Below the pieces are notes generated by a model. It saw only the letters and a list, made by a program, of their open reading frames with translations, searched no databases and was not told the origin of the DNA. Below are positions 1-8,449 of a DNA stretch of 64,000 nt, one piece after another. The DNA lies in assembly GCA_023415235.1 (NCBI GenBank), contig JAEZLP010000043.1, positions 1 through 64,000 of the forward strand. Reading direction: 5' to 3'. The position numbers and the translations under genes are program-made. This DNA comes from Bacillota bacterium (GTDB lineage Bacteria; Bacillota; Clostridia; Peptostreptococcales; Anaerovoracaceae). Each line of letters starts with the position of its first letter. Position 1 is the stretch's first letter.

Positions 1-59
1 TTGGCAGACCAACACTATTCTAACATAGGAGGTTTTTTAAAGCTAAAGCCGCTTAATCG

Positions 60-82
60 CACCGGCATAGCCGGTGGTTTTT
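60..82 (+). terminator. Rho-independent terminator at the left edge
   Basis: A 7-bp GC-rich stem (CACCGGC, 60-66, with GCCGGTG, 70-76) encloses a three-base ATA loop and is followed by GTTTTTG. It would end a plus-strand gene lying off the left edge. No convincing gene is seen in bases 1-229; the open frame across this stretch has no matching ribosome binding site and runs through the hairpin. Confidence 0.6.
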
Positions 83-129
83 GTTCCTCACAACTACCGT
101 TGTTCGGAACCGCAGCTAAAGCAACAACA

Positions 130-166
130 GAAGCAGCAAAGGGAAATTACATACCCTTGCTGCTTC
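130..166 (-). terminator. Hairpin downstream of the nhaC-like gene
   Basis: GAAGCAGCAAAGGG (130-143) pairs with CCCTTGCTGCTTC (154-166), with one bulged A and a 10-base loop. It lies 64 bases beyond the stop codon of the minus-strand transporter gene and is the only strong hairpin there, so it is the likely end of the agu operon transcript. The T-tract after it is poor, so termination efficiency is uncertain. Confidence 0.45.
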
Positions 167-229
167 GTTCGTCAAGGCAGCGAATTCGCTATTGCTTCTC
201 TTCCACACCTCGCGTTGTAAGGCTTATGT

Positions 230-1612
230 CTATATTACAAACCCGACAATTAAATACAAGATGGTGGTCAAAATAAATCCGAGCAAGCTATAGGGCAGCC
301 CGCCCAAAGCTACACGGACCGGCGGCCGCTGTACCGCTTGGGAACACATAAGTATCTGCTCTGCAAAGAAGCAGGCGGTACCTCCGAAAATTGAGCCCGA
401 AGCGATTGCAGCCATTGTCAGGTAAGGATTAACGGCAAAGATTTCAGACAGCGGGATAGCCACTGGCGCGATAAGAAGCATGACCGCCCAATAATCAACA
501 CCAAGGAAGGCGACAATCCCGACAGTTACGAATGTCAGCGCAGGTATGGCTCCACCTACCAGCAATGGCTCGACGGTTTGTACCACGTAATCGCTAAAGC
601 CAATATTGTTTAGACCCTCGACAAATACGAAAGTCATAAGCACGATGATTAAAATAAATATCATATCTGTGACGCCAGAAACAAATGTTTCGAAGAAATT
701 TGTAATCGTCATCTTTTTTCTCGGTATATACAAGACAAAGCATAGTATCAACGCAAAAATTACAGATAAAACAAGATCGCTTGTGGCAAGCATGACTCCG
801 ACAAGGAGAAGTACCGGCAGGGCGAAGTCAATGATGGAGCCCTTGCTTTCGTCAATTTCGATACCATCTTCACCTTCACCTACAGCATTTTTCTCTGATT
901 CCGAGAGTTCATATGTACCGTCAAGCAATTGTTGATAGTATTTGCGGAAAGGTCCTATGCGGGGCAGAATGCCCAACGCTAAAAGCAAGGCAATAATAAC
1001 AATTAATATAGGATAGAATAAAAATGGGATCAATTTGCCATACTCCGTAAGCATGCTAGAGTCTTCCGGTGATATGCCGCTGTCTATCATAATGCTGTAA
1101 ACGAAAACGGCAAAAGCCGTAAGCGGTACAAGTGCGCATATCGGTGTGCCTGTACAGCAGATTGAAAACCCCAGCTGCTCCCTTGGGACTTTATGGTCGT
1201 CAGTGAGTTCACGAACCGTAGGCCCTATCCCCAGATTGTTAATATAGTCGTCGATAAATAAAACAATACCGAGAATCCAGGTAAATAAAAGGCTGCTTCG
1301 CTCTGAGCGGATGTATCTGGTAGCAAAACGTTTAAATGCGCTGATTCCCCCCGAACGAATCAATAATGCGATTAATGCTCCGAATAGTGTAAGCATCAAC
1401 ACAATCCAAGGGTATGTACCTTCCTCATCTCCAAATACTGCATATATTCCGTCGATAAACCCCGTGATGAAATTCAAACCGTCTGAAAACACGTAAACGA
1501 CGGCCGTAGCGACGATGATTGGTTCAAATACCCTCTTCGTAGCTACCACTAATACCAGCATGACAAGAAGCGGCACTACGGTAAGAAACGGATAACTTTC
1601 TAAAAATTCCAT
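230..1612 (-). CDS. NhaC-family antiporter-like transporter of the agmatine operon
   Basis: This is a 460-residue integral membrane protein with about a dozen hydrophobic segments and a charged cytoplasmic loop near residues 230-260. The overall pattern, including the conserved early stretch with GIVLFIDDYINNL and the late GTACFFAEQILMCS, matches the NhaC Na+/H+ antiporter family of the ion transporter superfamily. The start at 1612 has a GGGAGG site. It is the last gene of aguB-aguA-nhaC, 74 bases after aguA, so its substrate is more likely agmatine, putrescine or a related cation than bulk sodium. That is inference from context; the family also contains amino acid and malate/lactate exchangers. 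It is probably expressed from the sigma-54 promoter at 3790-3805. Confidence 0.8.
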   Translation of the reverse strand: MEFLESYPFLTVVPLLVMLVLVVATKRVFEPIIVATAVVYVFSDGLNFITGFIDGIYAVFGDEEGTYPWIVLMLTLFGALIALLIRSGGISAFKRFATRYIRSERSSLLFTWILGIVLFIDDYINNLGIGPTVRELTDDHKVPREQLGFSICCTGTPICALVPLTAFAVFVYSIMIDSGISPEDSSMLTEYGKLIPFLFYPILIVIIALLLALGILPRIGPFRKYYQQLLDGTYELSESEKNAVGEGEDGIEIDESKGSIIDFALPVLLLVGVMLATSDLVLSVIFALILCFVLYIPRKKMTITNFFETFVSGVTDMIFILIIVLMTFVFVEGLNNIGFSDYVVQTVEPLLVGGAIPALTFVTVGIVAFLGVDYWAVMLLIAPVAIPLSEIFAVNPYLTMAAIASGSIFGGTACFFAEQILMCSQAVQRPPVRVALGGLPYSLLGFILTTILYLIVGFVI

Positions 1613-1686
1613 ACTATGTCCTCCCTTTTTTAATTCTGGTAGAAAGGCTTCAATAAACTAGTATTTTTATATTTGGTTTTGAGAAA

Positions 1687-2784
1687 TTATTTACCTTGAG
1701 GCTGCTGCTGGGTTATGCAATGTATATTGCCGCCCCCATAGACGATTTCCCGTGTGTTAACGCCAACTACTTTACGTTCAGGAAACATTTCCTGGATTTG
1801 CCGAAGCGCAAGCTCGTCATTCTCATCACCATATTGAGGAACGATTACGCCTCCGTTTACAATCAGGAAGTTCATATAAGATGCTATGCATATATCGCCG
1901 TCTTTTCTGGGTATTGATCCATAAGCACTATCAATCATAAACTCGCCTCTGATTGTAACCGGGACTTTTGGCATATCGAGCTTATGAACCTTTAATTTTC
2001 TCCCTTTCGCATCAACAGCATTTATCAGTGTGTCATATGCATCGTGACAAGCTTGATAAAATGGATCTTCCTTATTTTCTGTCCATATACACGCAACTTC
2101 CCCCGGTCTTACAAAACAGGCAACATCATCTACATGTCCGTTGGTTTCTTCAGGATCTATTCCATCCTTGATCCAAATGATCTTTTCCAAATTTAAATAT
2201 TCCTTCAGCTTTTCTTCGATTTCCTCCTTCGTTAAGTGTGGATTTCTTCCGGGGCTTAAAAGGCACATTTCTGTAGTAATTAACGTGCCTTCCCCGTCCA
2301 CATGGATGCTTCCGCCTTCGAGAACAAACCCCTCCGTATAGTATGTATCCGTATTTTCAATTTCACATATTTTACGAGCAACAAAATTATCCAGGTCCCA
2401 TGGGAAGTATAAGCCGTCATACAGCCCGCCCCATGCATTGAACTCCCATTCAACTGCTCTTACATCTCCTTTATCGTTTACCAGAAAGGTAGGTCCGCTG
2501 TCTCGTACCCAGGCGTCATTGTTAGACATTTCAATAACTCTTATCCTGCCGGGAAGCACATTTCTGGCATTTTCATATTGCCGTTGGGACACTAGCATTG
2601 TAACAGGTTCAAATTCGCTGATCGCTATTGCCACTTCAGCAAAAGCTTTCTGTGCCGGTTTTCCTCCATCGCGCCAATTATCCGGTCTTTCGGGCCAAAT
2701 CATAAAAATCTGCTTTTGCGGTTCGTATTCACCCGGCATTCTAAACCCATCTTTTTTCGGAGTTGAATTAATTCTCTGTGCCAT
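1687..2784 (-). CDS. aguA: Agmatine deiminase
   Basis: Agmatine deiminase hydrolyses agmatine to N-carbamoylputrescine and ammonia. The 365-residue length is usual for the family. The guanidine-modifying (pentein-fold) features are visible: NNDAWVRDSGP near residues 88-98 carries the substrate-binding acidic residues, NGHVDD places the catalytic His at about 217, and GGGNIHC places the nucleophilic Cys at about 356. The ATG at 2784 follows AAGGAGG at good spacing. It lies 32 bases after aguB, whose product uses its product, so the pair completes conversion of agmatine to putrescine, ammonia and CO2. It is cytosolic and probably controlled by the sigma-54 system upstream. Confidence 0.95.
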   Translation of the reverse strand: MAQRINSTPKKDGFRMPGEYEPQKQIFMIWPERPDNWRDGGKPAQKAFAEVAIAISEFEPVTMLVSQRQYENARNVLPGRIRVIEMSNNDAWVRDSGPTFLVNDKGDVRAVEWEFNAWGGLYDGLYFPWDLDNFVARKICEIENTDTYYTEGFVLEGGSIHVDGEGTLITTEMCLLSPGRNPHLTKEEIEEKLKEYLNLEKIIWIKDGIDPEETNGHVDDVACFVRPGEVACIWTENKEDPFYQACHDAYDTLINAVDAKGRKLKVHKLDMPKVPVTIRGEFMIDSAYGSIPRKDGDICIASYMNFLIVNGGVIVPQYGDENDELALRQIQEMFPERKVVGVNTREIVYGGGNIHCITQQQPQGK

Positions 2785-2816
2785 TTTTAATCCTCCTTAC
2801 TATGAAATAAATACCT

Positions 2817-3698
2817 TTACTGACGTATGCAGAGCTCAAGGAGCTCACCATAGGAATCCACTCTTCTGTCCCTGTGAAATTGCAGAATATCTCTTGCTCT
2901 TTTGATCTCATCAAGATCAAGCTCAGCCACAATCAAATCCTCCTCACCGCGCTTTCCCTCTGCAATCAGCTTCCCCCAGGGATTGGCGACAAAGCTCCTG
3001 CCATAGAAGTCCATATAACCGCTTCCATCCGAAGCCTCTTCTCTTCCAACACGATTGCATGCGCAGACATAGAAGTTGTTATGAATGGCATGGCCCCTTA
3101 TTCCATCGATCCAGGTTTGGGAAGTATCCAGCTCCGGACTATTCGGTTCAGAACCAATTGCGGAAGGATAGAAGACAAAATCCGCCCCCTTTAAAGCTAA
3201 AATCCGGGTAGGCTCCGGGAACCATTCATCCCAGCATATCAGTACGCCAAAAGTTCCGTACTTGCTCTTGAATACCATATAGGGCGAATCTCCAGGAGTA
3301 AAATAGTATTTTTCTATGTATTGGGGACCCTCGGGGATGTGATGCTTCCTGTATACCCCTAATATCTCACCGTCTGCGTCGATTACAGCAGCGCTGTTGA
3401 AATAAACTCCATCCATAGCGTATTCATAAAAACTGCTGACTATGACGACATCCAGTTCCTTGCTAAGTTCAATAAGCCTTTGATTTGTGGGGCCGTCGAC
3501 AGGTTCCGCCCAATCATACTTTGTATAGTCTATGATTTGGGGGAAATACAAGCCGTTAAACAGCTCCTGGGTACAAATTATTTTGGCTCCTTTTGCTGCT
3601 AAAGCCCGAATCTGCGCTTCTCCTTTCCTCATGTTTTCCTCCCTGTTCGGGACACAGTGGAATTGAGTCATTCCAATTGTTACCTTGCCTTTTCCCAT
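2817..3698 (-). CDS. aguB: N-carbamoylputrescine amidase
   Basis: This nitrilase-superfamily enzyme hydrolyses N-carbamoylputrescine to putrescine, CO2 and ammonia. The Glu-Lys-Cys triad is clear: E45 in CTQELF, K118 in YRKHH and C155 in LICWDEW, numbered from the start chosen here. I place the start at 3698 (MGKGKV), not at the upstream ATG at 3713, because AAAGGAG lies six bases before it; the protein is then 293 residues, normal for AguB. It is the first gene of the operon, and the only promoter seen in front of it is the sigma-54 element at 3790-3805, which leaves a leader of about 80 nt. Confidence 0.93.
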   Translation of the reverse strand: MGKGKVTIGMTQFHCVPNREENMRKGEAQIRALAAKGAKIICTQELFNGLYFPQIIDYTKYDWAEPVDGPTNQRLIELSKELDVVIVSSFYEYAMDGVYFNSAAVIDADGEILGVYRKHHIPEGPQYIEKYYFTPGDSPYMVFKSKYGTFGVLICWDEWFPEPTRILALKGADFVFYPSAIGSEPNSPELDTSQTWIDGIRGHAIHNNFYVCACNRVGREEASDGSGYMDFYGRSFVANPWGKLIAEGKRGEEDLIVAELDLDEIKRARDILQFHRDRRVDSYGELLELCIRQ

Positions 3699-3789
3699 TT
3701 TATCTCCTTTCATCCTATTGCCTTGTTTCGCTTCAGCTTTACCCGAAAAAACGCACAGGAAACTGATGGTTTTGCTTGCATTATACTAG

Positions 3790-3805
3790 AGCAAATACCA
3801 TGCCA
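3790..3805 (-). promoter_or_regulatory. Sigma-54 (-24/-12) promoter of the agu operon
   Basis: Read on the minus strand the site is TGGCATG-GTAT-TTGCT, which fits the RpoN consensus TGGCAYR-N4-TTGCW at every defined position, with the invariant GG and GC at the right spacing. Transcription should start near 3780, about 80 bases before aguB. The adjacent gene encodes a sigma-54 activator, which makes this a confident call. Confidence 0.88.
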
Positions 3806-3855
3806 CTTTGAAACTGTTGAAAATTCGGGGCAAATTGAAATGAAAAAAATAGCAG

Positions 3856-3875
3856 GTGTACGCGCAAACTTACAC
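3856..3875. promoter_or_regulatory. Proximal upstream activating site for the agu regulator
   Basis: Inverted repeat GTGTA-N10-TACAC centred about 60 bp upstream of the -24 element. The same architecture with the same 10-base gap recurs at 3946-3965. The position relative to the promoter is typical of enhancer sites bound by sigma-54 activators. Assignment to the neighbouring regulator is inference. Confidence 0.7.
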
Positions 3876-3945
3876 TTGAATAAGATATATGTCAGATGGA
3901 TTAGACGATTGAAGTGATGGTAAGGCTTCAGGAGAAATCAACGAT

Positions 3946-3965
3946 GTGTAAGCATAGAAATACAC
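3946..3965. promoter_or_regulatory. Distal upstream activating site for the agu regulator
   Basis: Second GTGTA-N10-TACAC inverted repeat, with the right half extended to TACACT as in the proximal site. The two centres are 90 bp apart. It lies 14 bases beyond the stop codon of the regulator gene. Confidence 0.7.
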
Positions 3966-3978
3966 TGTATCTCTTGAC

Positions 3979-5376
3979 TTACAGGTCAATTCCTAATCGT
4001 TTGATTTTTTGATATAACAAAGGTCTGGATAACTTTAAGATTCTTGCCGCTTTGCTTTTATTATTTCCGCAGTCTGACAGCACTTTCATGATAAGCCTCT
4101 TCTCGGCAGCACTTTTTATGGTCTCAATTGGATTTGCACTTTCCAAAATCTCAGAGGGTTCTACATCGATATTATGATCATCAAGCTTTCTCTGCTTTTC
4201 AGAGAATGCTTTGTTTAAATTGAAGTGCTTCGGAAGAAGGATATCGCCCTCCGCATGGTTCATGGCCCGTTCTATTACATTGTGCAATTCGCGGACATTT
4301 CCCGGCCATTCATAGCTTTGAAACATTTCATAGACCTTTGAGTCTATACTTGCAACCCTTTTCCCCAATACCTTGTTCAGCTCACGAAGGATGGGCTCGA
4401 TGAGCAAAGGCAGGTCCTGAAGATGTTCCCTCAATGGCGGAGTATGTATTTCGATGACATTTAAACGATAGTACAAGTCTTCTCTGAACTTTCCTTCCGC
4501 GATCAGCTTTTTTAAATCTACATTCGTTGCGGCTATTATTCTGGTGTCAAAAGAAATACATTCCGAGCCGCCAATTCTATAGATTTCTTTTTCCTGAATC
4601 GCTCTGAGAAGCTTTGGCTGGATACTTATGGGCATATGGTTTATTTCATCGATAAAAAAAGTCCCTTTGTGCGCCTGTTCGAATTTGCCTTTTTTCCCGT
4701 CTTTTAATGCACCGGTAAAAGCTCCGGCTTCATAGCCGAACAGTTCAGATTCTGCTAAGGATTCCGGGACGGCGGAGGCATTAATGCGAATAAAGGGCCC
4801 ATTTCTGCGGCTGCTAAGGTTATGAATCGCGTGAACCACCAGCTCTTTTCCTGTCCCGGTTTCGCCGGTAATCAACACATTGGAATTTGTGTGGGCGGCC
4901 CAGGCTATCTGTTCTCTGATATTAATAATTTGGGGAGAGTTTCCGACTATATTGTTGATGGTGTACTTTGCGGCTCCAAGATTTCTAATATCATGGGACA
5001 GATGCTTAAATTCATAATCCAAAAACCGGTTGTATTGATCTGCAAAATCATATAAAAACTCAGAACCTTGGGTGACGTCAAATTCCAGCAAACCGATTTT
5101 TTTATTTTTCAGATAGATAGGCACATGAACGCTTATGCCGATACCAACATTGGTATTATAGTAAACGATTTTCACGTTGTCTTGGTTCAAGCTTTCTAAC
5201 ATTTTAGTGTCGGGAAAAACATCGGCTATGTTTTTTCCCATCGCCTGCTCAAGATCAACCTCAAGGTAAGCCGCACACTTCTCACTCATATAAATAATGC
5301 GGCCATCCAAATCTATAACAAGCGCTCCGGGAATGTGTTCTAAAAACAACTTGTAGTCAGCAAGAGAAAGATTCAT
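3979..5376 (-). CDS. Sigma-54-dependent transcriptional activator of agmatine catabolism
   Basis: This 465-residue enhancer-binding protein has three parts. A PAS sensor covers roughly residues 1-125. A AAA+ domain shows Walker A GETGTGKE (about 171-178), the sigma-54 contact motif GAFTGA (about 218-223) and Walker B FFIDEI (about 240). A Fis-type helix-turn-helix fills the last 38 residues. I start it at ATG 5376, preceded by GGAGG, rather than at the GTG at 5388. There is no receiver domain, so the PAS domain probably senses a small ligand such as agmatine or another metabolite. Its only nearby sigma-54 promoter is that of aguBA-nhaC, so activation of that operon is the likely role. Its own promoter appears sigma-A type (5435-5464). 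Confidence 0.9.
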   Translation of the reverse strand: MNLSLADYKLFLEHIPGALVIDLDGRIIYMSEKCAAYLEVDLEQAMGKNIADVFPDTKMLESLNQDNVKIVYYNTNVGIGISVHVPIYLKNKKIGLLEFDVTQGSEFLYDFADQYNRFLDYEFKHLSHDIRNLGAAKYTINNIVGNSPQIINIREQIAWAAHTNSNVLITGETGTGKELVVHAIHNLSSRRNGPFIRINASAVPESLAESELFGYEAGAFTGALKDGKKGKFEQAHKGTFFIDEINHMPISIQPKLLRAIQEKEIYRIGGSECISFDTRIIAATNVDLKKLIAEGKFREDLYYRLNVIEIHTPPLREHLQDLPLLIEPILRELNKVLGKRVASIDSKVYEMFQSYEWPGNVRELHNVIERAMNHAEGDILLPKHFNLNKAFSEKQRKLDDHNIDVEPSEILESANPIETIKSAAEKRLIMKVLSDCGNNKSKAARILKLSRPLLYQKIKRLGIDL

Positions 5377-5434
5377 CCCAACCTCCACTCTGAAGAAAAG
5401 CTCGTCCAGCTGAAGAAAAAACCTATTTAGTGTA

Positions 5435-5464
5435 ATTATAAGGCAGAACCATTCCTGTTGGCAA
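5435..5464 (-). promoter_or_regulatory. Sigma-A-type promoter of the agu regulator gene
   Basis: On the minus strand TTGCCA (5459-5464) and TATAAT (5435-5440) are separated by 18 bases, about 60 bases before the chosen start codon of the regulator. It would supply the activator constitutively. Confidence 0.6.
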
Positions 5465-5478
5465 GCAGTCTGACAAAT

Positions 5479-5514
5479 AACGATCCTCTGGCCGGTTTAC
5501 CAGAGGATCGTTTT
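5479..5514. terminator. Strong terminator after xylB
   Basis: A perfect 13-bp stem, AACGATCCTCTGG (5479-5491) with CCAGAGGATCGTT (5500-5512), with an 8-base loop. It lies just past the xylB stop codon and separates the xyl operon from the agu regulator promoter. T-richness is modest on both strands. Confidence 0.75.
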
Positions 5515-5553
5515 GAAGAGTTAGAAGAATAAATGAAAAAGATTTTCGCCTGC

Positions 5554-7017
5554 TTATAAAATGTTTTTGATTGCAGGGTACAGCTTCCGGAATGTGCTGT
5601 ATTTCTTTTGGTATGCTTCCGCAAGCTCCCTTGTGGGAACAACGGTTTCCCGGACTTTGACGATGGCCTTGGCGGCGTCCTCCACGGACGGATATTCGCC
5701 GCAGGCCACGGCTGCAAGAATCGCCCCGCCCAGAGCCGGCCCTTCCTCCGCCTCCAGAATGTCTATCTCAAGATTCAGGATGTTGGCCAGGATTTCCCTC
5801 CAAATCGGGCTCTTTGCTCCGCCGCCGCACAGCTTCGTTCTTTCGATGTGGATCCCAAGCGATCTGGCAATCTCAAGAGAATCCTTTAACGCGAAGGCCA
5901 CGCCTTCAAATACGGCTTCTGCCATCTGTGCCCGGGTTGTATCCAAGCTGAGGCCGAAAAACGCGCCTCTTACGTTAGGATCGTTATGGGGGGAGCGTTC
6001 TCCCATCAGGTACGGGAGGAAATAAATCGGACTATTCCCCTTTCCCTTGATATCCTGCTGCTCTCCCTGATAGTCGTTTGTTTTTAGAATATCCTCCAGC
6101 CACCACTTCAGACAGGATGCGGCGCTGAGCATGCACCCCATAAGGTGGTATTTTCCGTTTGCGTGGCCAAAGGCGTGAATTGCATTATTTTCCCCAATGG
6201 TAAATTCATCGCACGCGATAAATACTGTGCCGGAAGTGCCGATGGAAATATTGCAGCTGCCGTTTTCCACCGTGCCGGTTCCTATGGCCGCCGCCGCATT
6301 GTCCCCGGCTCCGGCAACCACCGCAATTTTTCCCGACAGGCCGAGGGCTTCCATCATCTCCGGCTTGACGTATCCTGTTATTTCATAGCTTTCCAGGACC
6401 TTCGGAAGCATCTCCTCCCGGATATCGCACAGGGAAAGCATTTCCTGCGACCATTTCCTGTTCTTCACATCAAGAAGCAGCATGCCGGAAGCATCCGAAA
6501 CGTCTGTGGTGAAGGCTCCCGTCAGCATATATACAAGGTAGTCCTTGGGCAGCATGATTTTTCTGATCGCCTGGAACCGTTCCGGCTCATTTTTTTTCAT
6601 CCAGAGGATTTTAGGCGCCGTAAAGCCTGCAAAGGCAATGTTTCCGGTATATTCAGAAAGCTTTTTCTGTCCGATTTCCCGATTTAAATAATCTGTTTCC
6701 TGCTCCGTTCTTCCATCATTCCATAGAATTGCCGGCCTGATTACCCGATCCTCCCGGTCCAGTGCTACCAAGCCATGCATTTGGCCGCCGATGCCGATTC
6801 CTCCGATCTGGTCTCTCTCGGCGGGGTTTTTCTGGAGCAATTCCTTCAAACCCGTAAGCGTCTGGCGGAGCCAATCCTCAGGATTCTGCTCCGACCAGCC
6901 TGGCTTCGGGTAGCTGACGGGATATTCTTTTGATACGGAGGACAGAATTGTCCCGTCCTTTTTCATGAGGAGTATTTTTACGGAGGATGTTCCAAGATCT
7001 ATACCGATGTACCGCAT
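5554..7017 (-). CDS. xylB: Xylulokinase
   Basis: Phosphorylates D-xylulose to D-xylulose 5-phosphate, feeding the pentose phosphate pathway. The 487-residue protein is a FGGY-family kinase: IGIDLGTSSVK near residue 4 is the N-terminal phosphate-binding motif, a GDNAAAAIGTG stretch lies in mid-protein, and GGGAKSPIWREIL near residue 395 is the second FGGY signature region. It is the last gene of xylFGHAB, 95 bases after xylA, with an intergenic hairpin between. The ATG at 7017 follows AAGGAAG. Expression is expected from the xylF promoter under XylR control. Confidence 0.93.
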   Translation of the reverse strand: MRYIGIDLGTSSVKILLMKKDGTILSSVSKEYPVSYPKPGWSEQNPEDWLRQTLTGLKELLQKNPAERDQIGGIGIGGQMHGLVALDREDRVIRPAILWNDGRTEQETDYLNREIGQKKLSEYTGNIAFAGFTAPKILWMKKNEPERFQAIRKIMLPKDYLVYMLTGAFTTDVSDASGMLLLDVKNRKWSQEMLSLCDIREEMLPKVLESYEITGYVKPEMMEALGLSGKIAVVAGAGDNAAAAIGTGTVENGSCNISIGTSGTVFIACDEFTIGENNAIHAFGHANGKYHLMGCMLSAASCLKWWLEDILKTNDYQGEQQDIKGKGNSPIYFLPYLMGERSPHNDPNVRGAFFGLSLDTTRAQMAEAVFEGVAFALKDSLEIARSLGIHIERTKLCGGGAKSPIWREILANILNLEIDILEAEEGPALGGAILAAVACGEYPSVEDAAKAIVKVRETVVPTRELAEAYQKKYSTFRKLYPAIKNIL

Positions 7018-7076
7018 AGTTGCTCTTCCTTTTCATCATAATTTTGATCATTAAACTGGTATATGCCCGCTTATGC

Positions 7077-7102
7077 TGAGAGGGAGTATGCACTCCCTCT
7101 CA
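7077..7102 (-). promoter_or_regulatory. xylA-xylB intergenic hairpin
   Basis: Perfect 11-bp stem TGAGAGGGAGT (7077-7087) with ACTCCCTCTCA (7092-7102), ATGC loop. There is no U-tract on the minus strand, so it looks like a 3' mRNA-stabilising or partial-attenuation hairpin protecting the xylA message rather than a full terminator. Confidence 0.5.
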
Positions 7103-7112
7103 ACTAGCTCCG

Positions 7113-8429
7113 TTATTGAAACATTAACGTATTCATGATGGCTTCCAGTTTTTCCTGACGTCCGCTTCCCGGAAGCTCTGGTTTGCCCAGGTTTTCCGCA
7201 TAGGCTGCCAGGTCTTCCAGCTTGGCCTTTTTGCCAACGATGTCCGCCCCGATCCCGCTTTGGTAGCTGCTGTACCGATCCTTGATAAAGCTGTCGATCC
7301 GACCGTCTTCAATGATCTTTGCAGCATTCAGCAGTCCCAATGCAAAGGCATCCATTCCAAGGATGAAGCCCAAGAACATATCCTCGTCGGTGTAGCTGGG
7401 GCGCCTATCCTTGGCGTCGAAATTCAGGCCTCCGGAAATTCCGCCTGCCTTCAGCACCTCGTACATGCACAGGGTGGTTTCATACACGTTGGACGGGAAC
7501 TGATCCGTATCCCATCCGAGCAGGGTGTCGCCTTGGTTGGCGTCGATGGAGCCCAGCATGCCGTTGATCGCGGCAACCCGCAGATCATGCTGGAAGGTAT
7601 GTCCTGCCAGTGTGGCATGGTTCGCTTCAATGTTCAGTTTGAAGTCCTTGTCAAGGCCATACTGCTTCAGGAATCCGATTGCGGTGGCCGCATCATAGTC
7701 ATATTGATGCTTCATGGGTTCTTTCGGTTTTGGTTCGATATAGAAATCCCCTTTGAAGCCTATTTTTCTCCCGTACTCCACCGCCATCCGCATCAGGTTG
7801 GCGATATTGTCCAGTTCAAATTTCATATCGGTATTCAGCAGGGTTTCATAGCCCTCGCGACCGCCCCAGAACACATAGCCTTTGCCGCCCAGCTTGACGG
7901 TCAGCTCCAGCGCTTTTTTGATCTGTGCCGCCGCGAAGCAGTATACGTCCGCCGAGTTTGAGCTGCCGGCGCCGTTCATATACCTCGGATTGTCAAATAG
8001 ATTGGCGGTTCCCCACAGGCATTTGATATTTGTGTTCTTCATCTTTTCAAGTATGTAATCCGTTATCTCATCAAGCTTTTTATTGGTCTCCTTTATATCG
8101 TTTTCATCCTCCTGTACCAGATCCGCATCATGGAAGCAGAAATATTCAATTCCCAGCTTCTCCATCATCTCGAAGCCTACATCAACCTTGGCCTTCGCAT
8201 GCTCCATGGTCTTTTTCTCTGTTCCAAAGGACTTGTCAGCGGTATCCGGTCCAAAAATATCCTTGCCGCCATTGCATAGGTTGTGCCACCATGCCATTGC
8301 AAAAGGCAGATGCTCTTTCATCGGTTTTCCCAGGACGATCTGCTCCGGATTATAAAACTTGAAGGCAAAATCATTCTTGCTGTCCGGTCCTTCATACCGG
8401 ATTTTTCCTATCTTAAAATATTCTGTCAT
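7113..8429 (-). CDS. xylA: Xylose isomerase
   Basis: Interconverts D-xylose and D-xylulose. The 438-residue length is that of class II xylose isomerases. Visible features are FCFHDADL (His100 and Asp103 of the active site), the metal-site Glu in [10 protein letters not shown] near residue 232, and the [11 protein letters not shown] stretch after residue 270. It sits between the transporter genes and xylB in one operon, 20 bases after xylH. The start follows AAAGGG at short spacing. No unusual residue was seen. Confidence 0.97.
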   Translation of the reverse strand: MTEYFKIGKIRYEGPDSKNDFAFKFYNPEQIVLGKPMKEHLPFAMAWWHNLCNGGKDIFGPDTADKSFGTEKKTMEHAKAKVDVGFEMMEKLGIEYFCFHDADLVQEDENDIKETNKKLDEITDYILEKMKNTNIKCLWGTANLFDNPRYMNGAGSSNSADVYCFAAAQIKKALELTVKLGGKGYVFWGGREGYETLLNTDMKFELDNIANLMRMAVEYGRKIGFKGDFYIEPKPKEPMKHQYDYDAATAIGFLKQYGLDKDFKLNIEANHATLAGHTFQHDLRVAAINGMLGSIDANQGDTLLGWDTDQFPSNVYETTLCMYEVLKAGGISGGLNFDAKDRRPSYTDEDMFLGFILGMDAFALGLLNAAKIIEDGRIDSFIKDRYSSYQSGIGADIVGKKAKLEDLAAYAENLGKPELPGSGRQEKLEAIMNTLMFQ

Positions 8430-8449
8430 GGCTTTCCCTTTCTACTATA

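Noticed and set aside
1..276. Open frame of 91 codons at the left edge
   Set aside because: It runs through two hairpins and into the convergent transporter gene, has no start signal and shows no protein-like pattern.
7260..7961. Open frame of 233 codons opposite xylA
   Set aside because: Lies wholly inside xylA on the other strand; explained by the codon bias of xylA and lacks a ribosome binding site.
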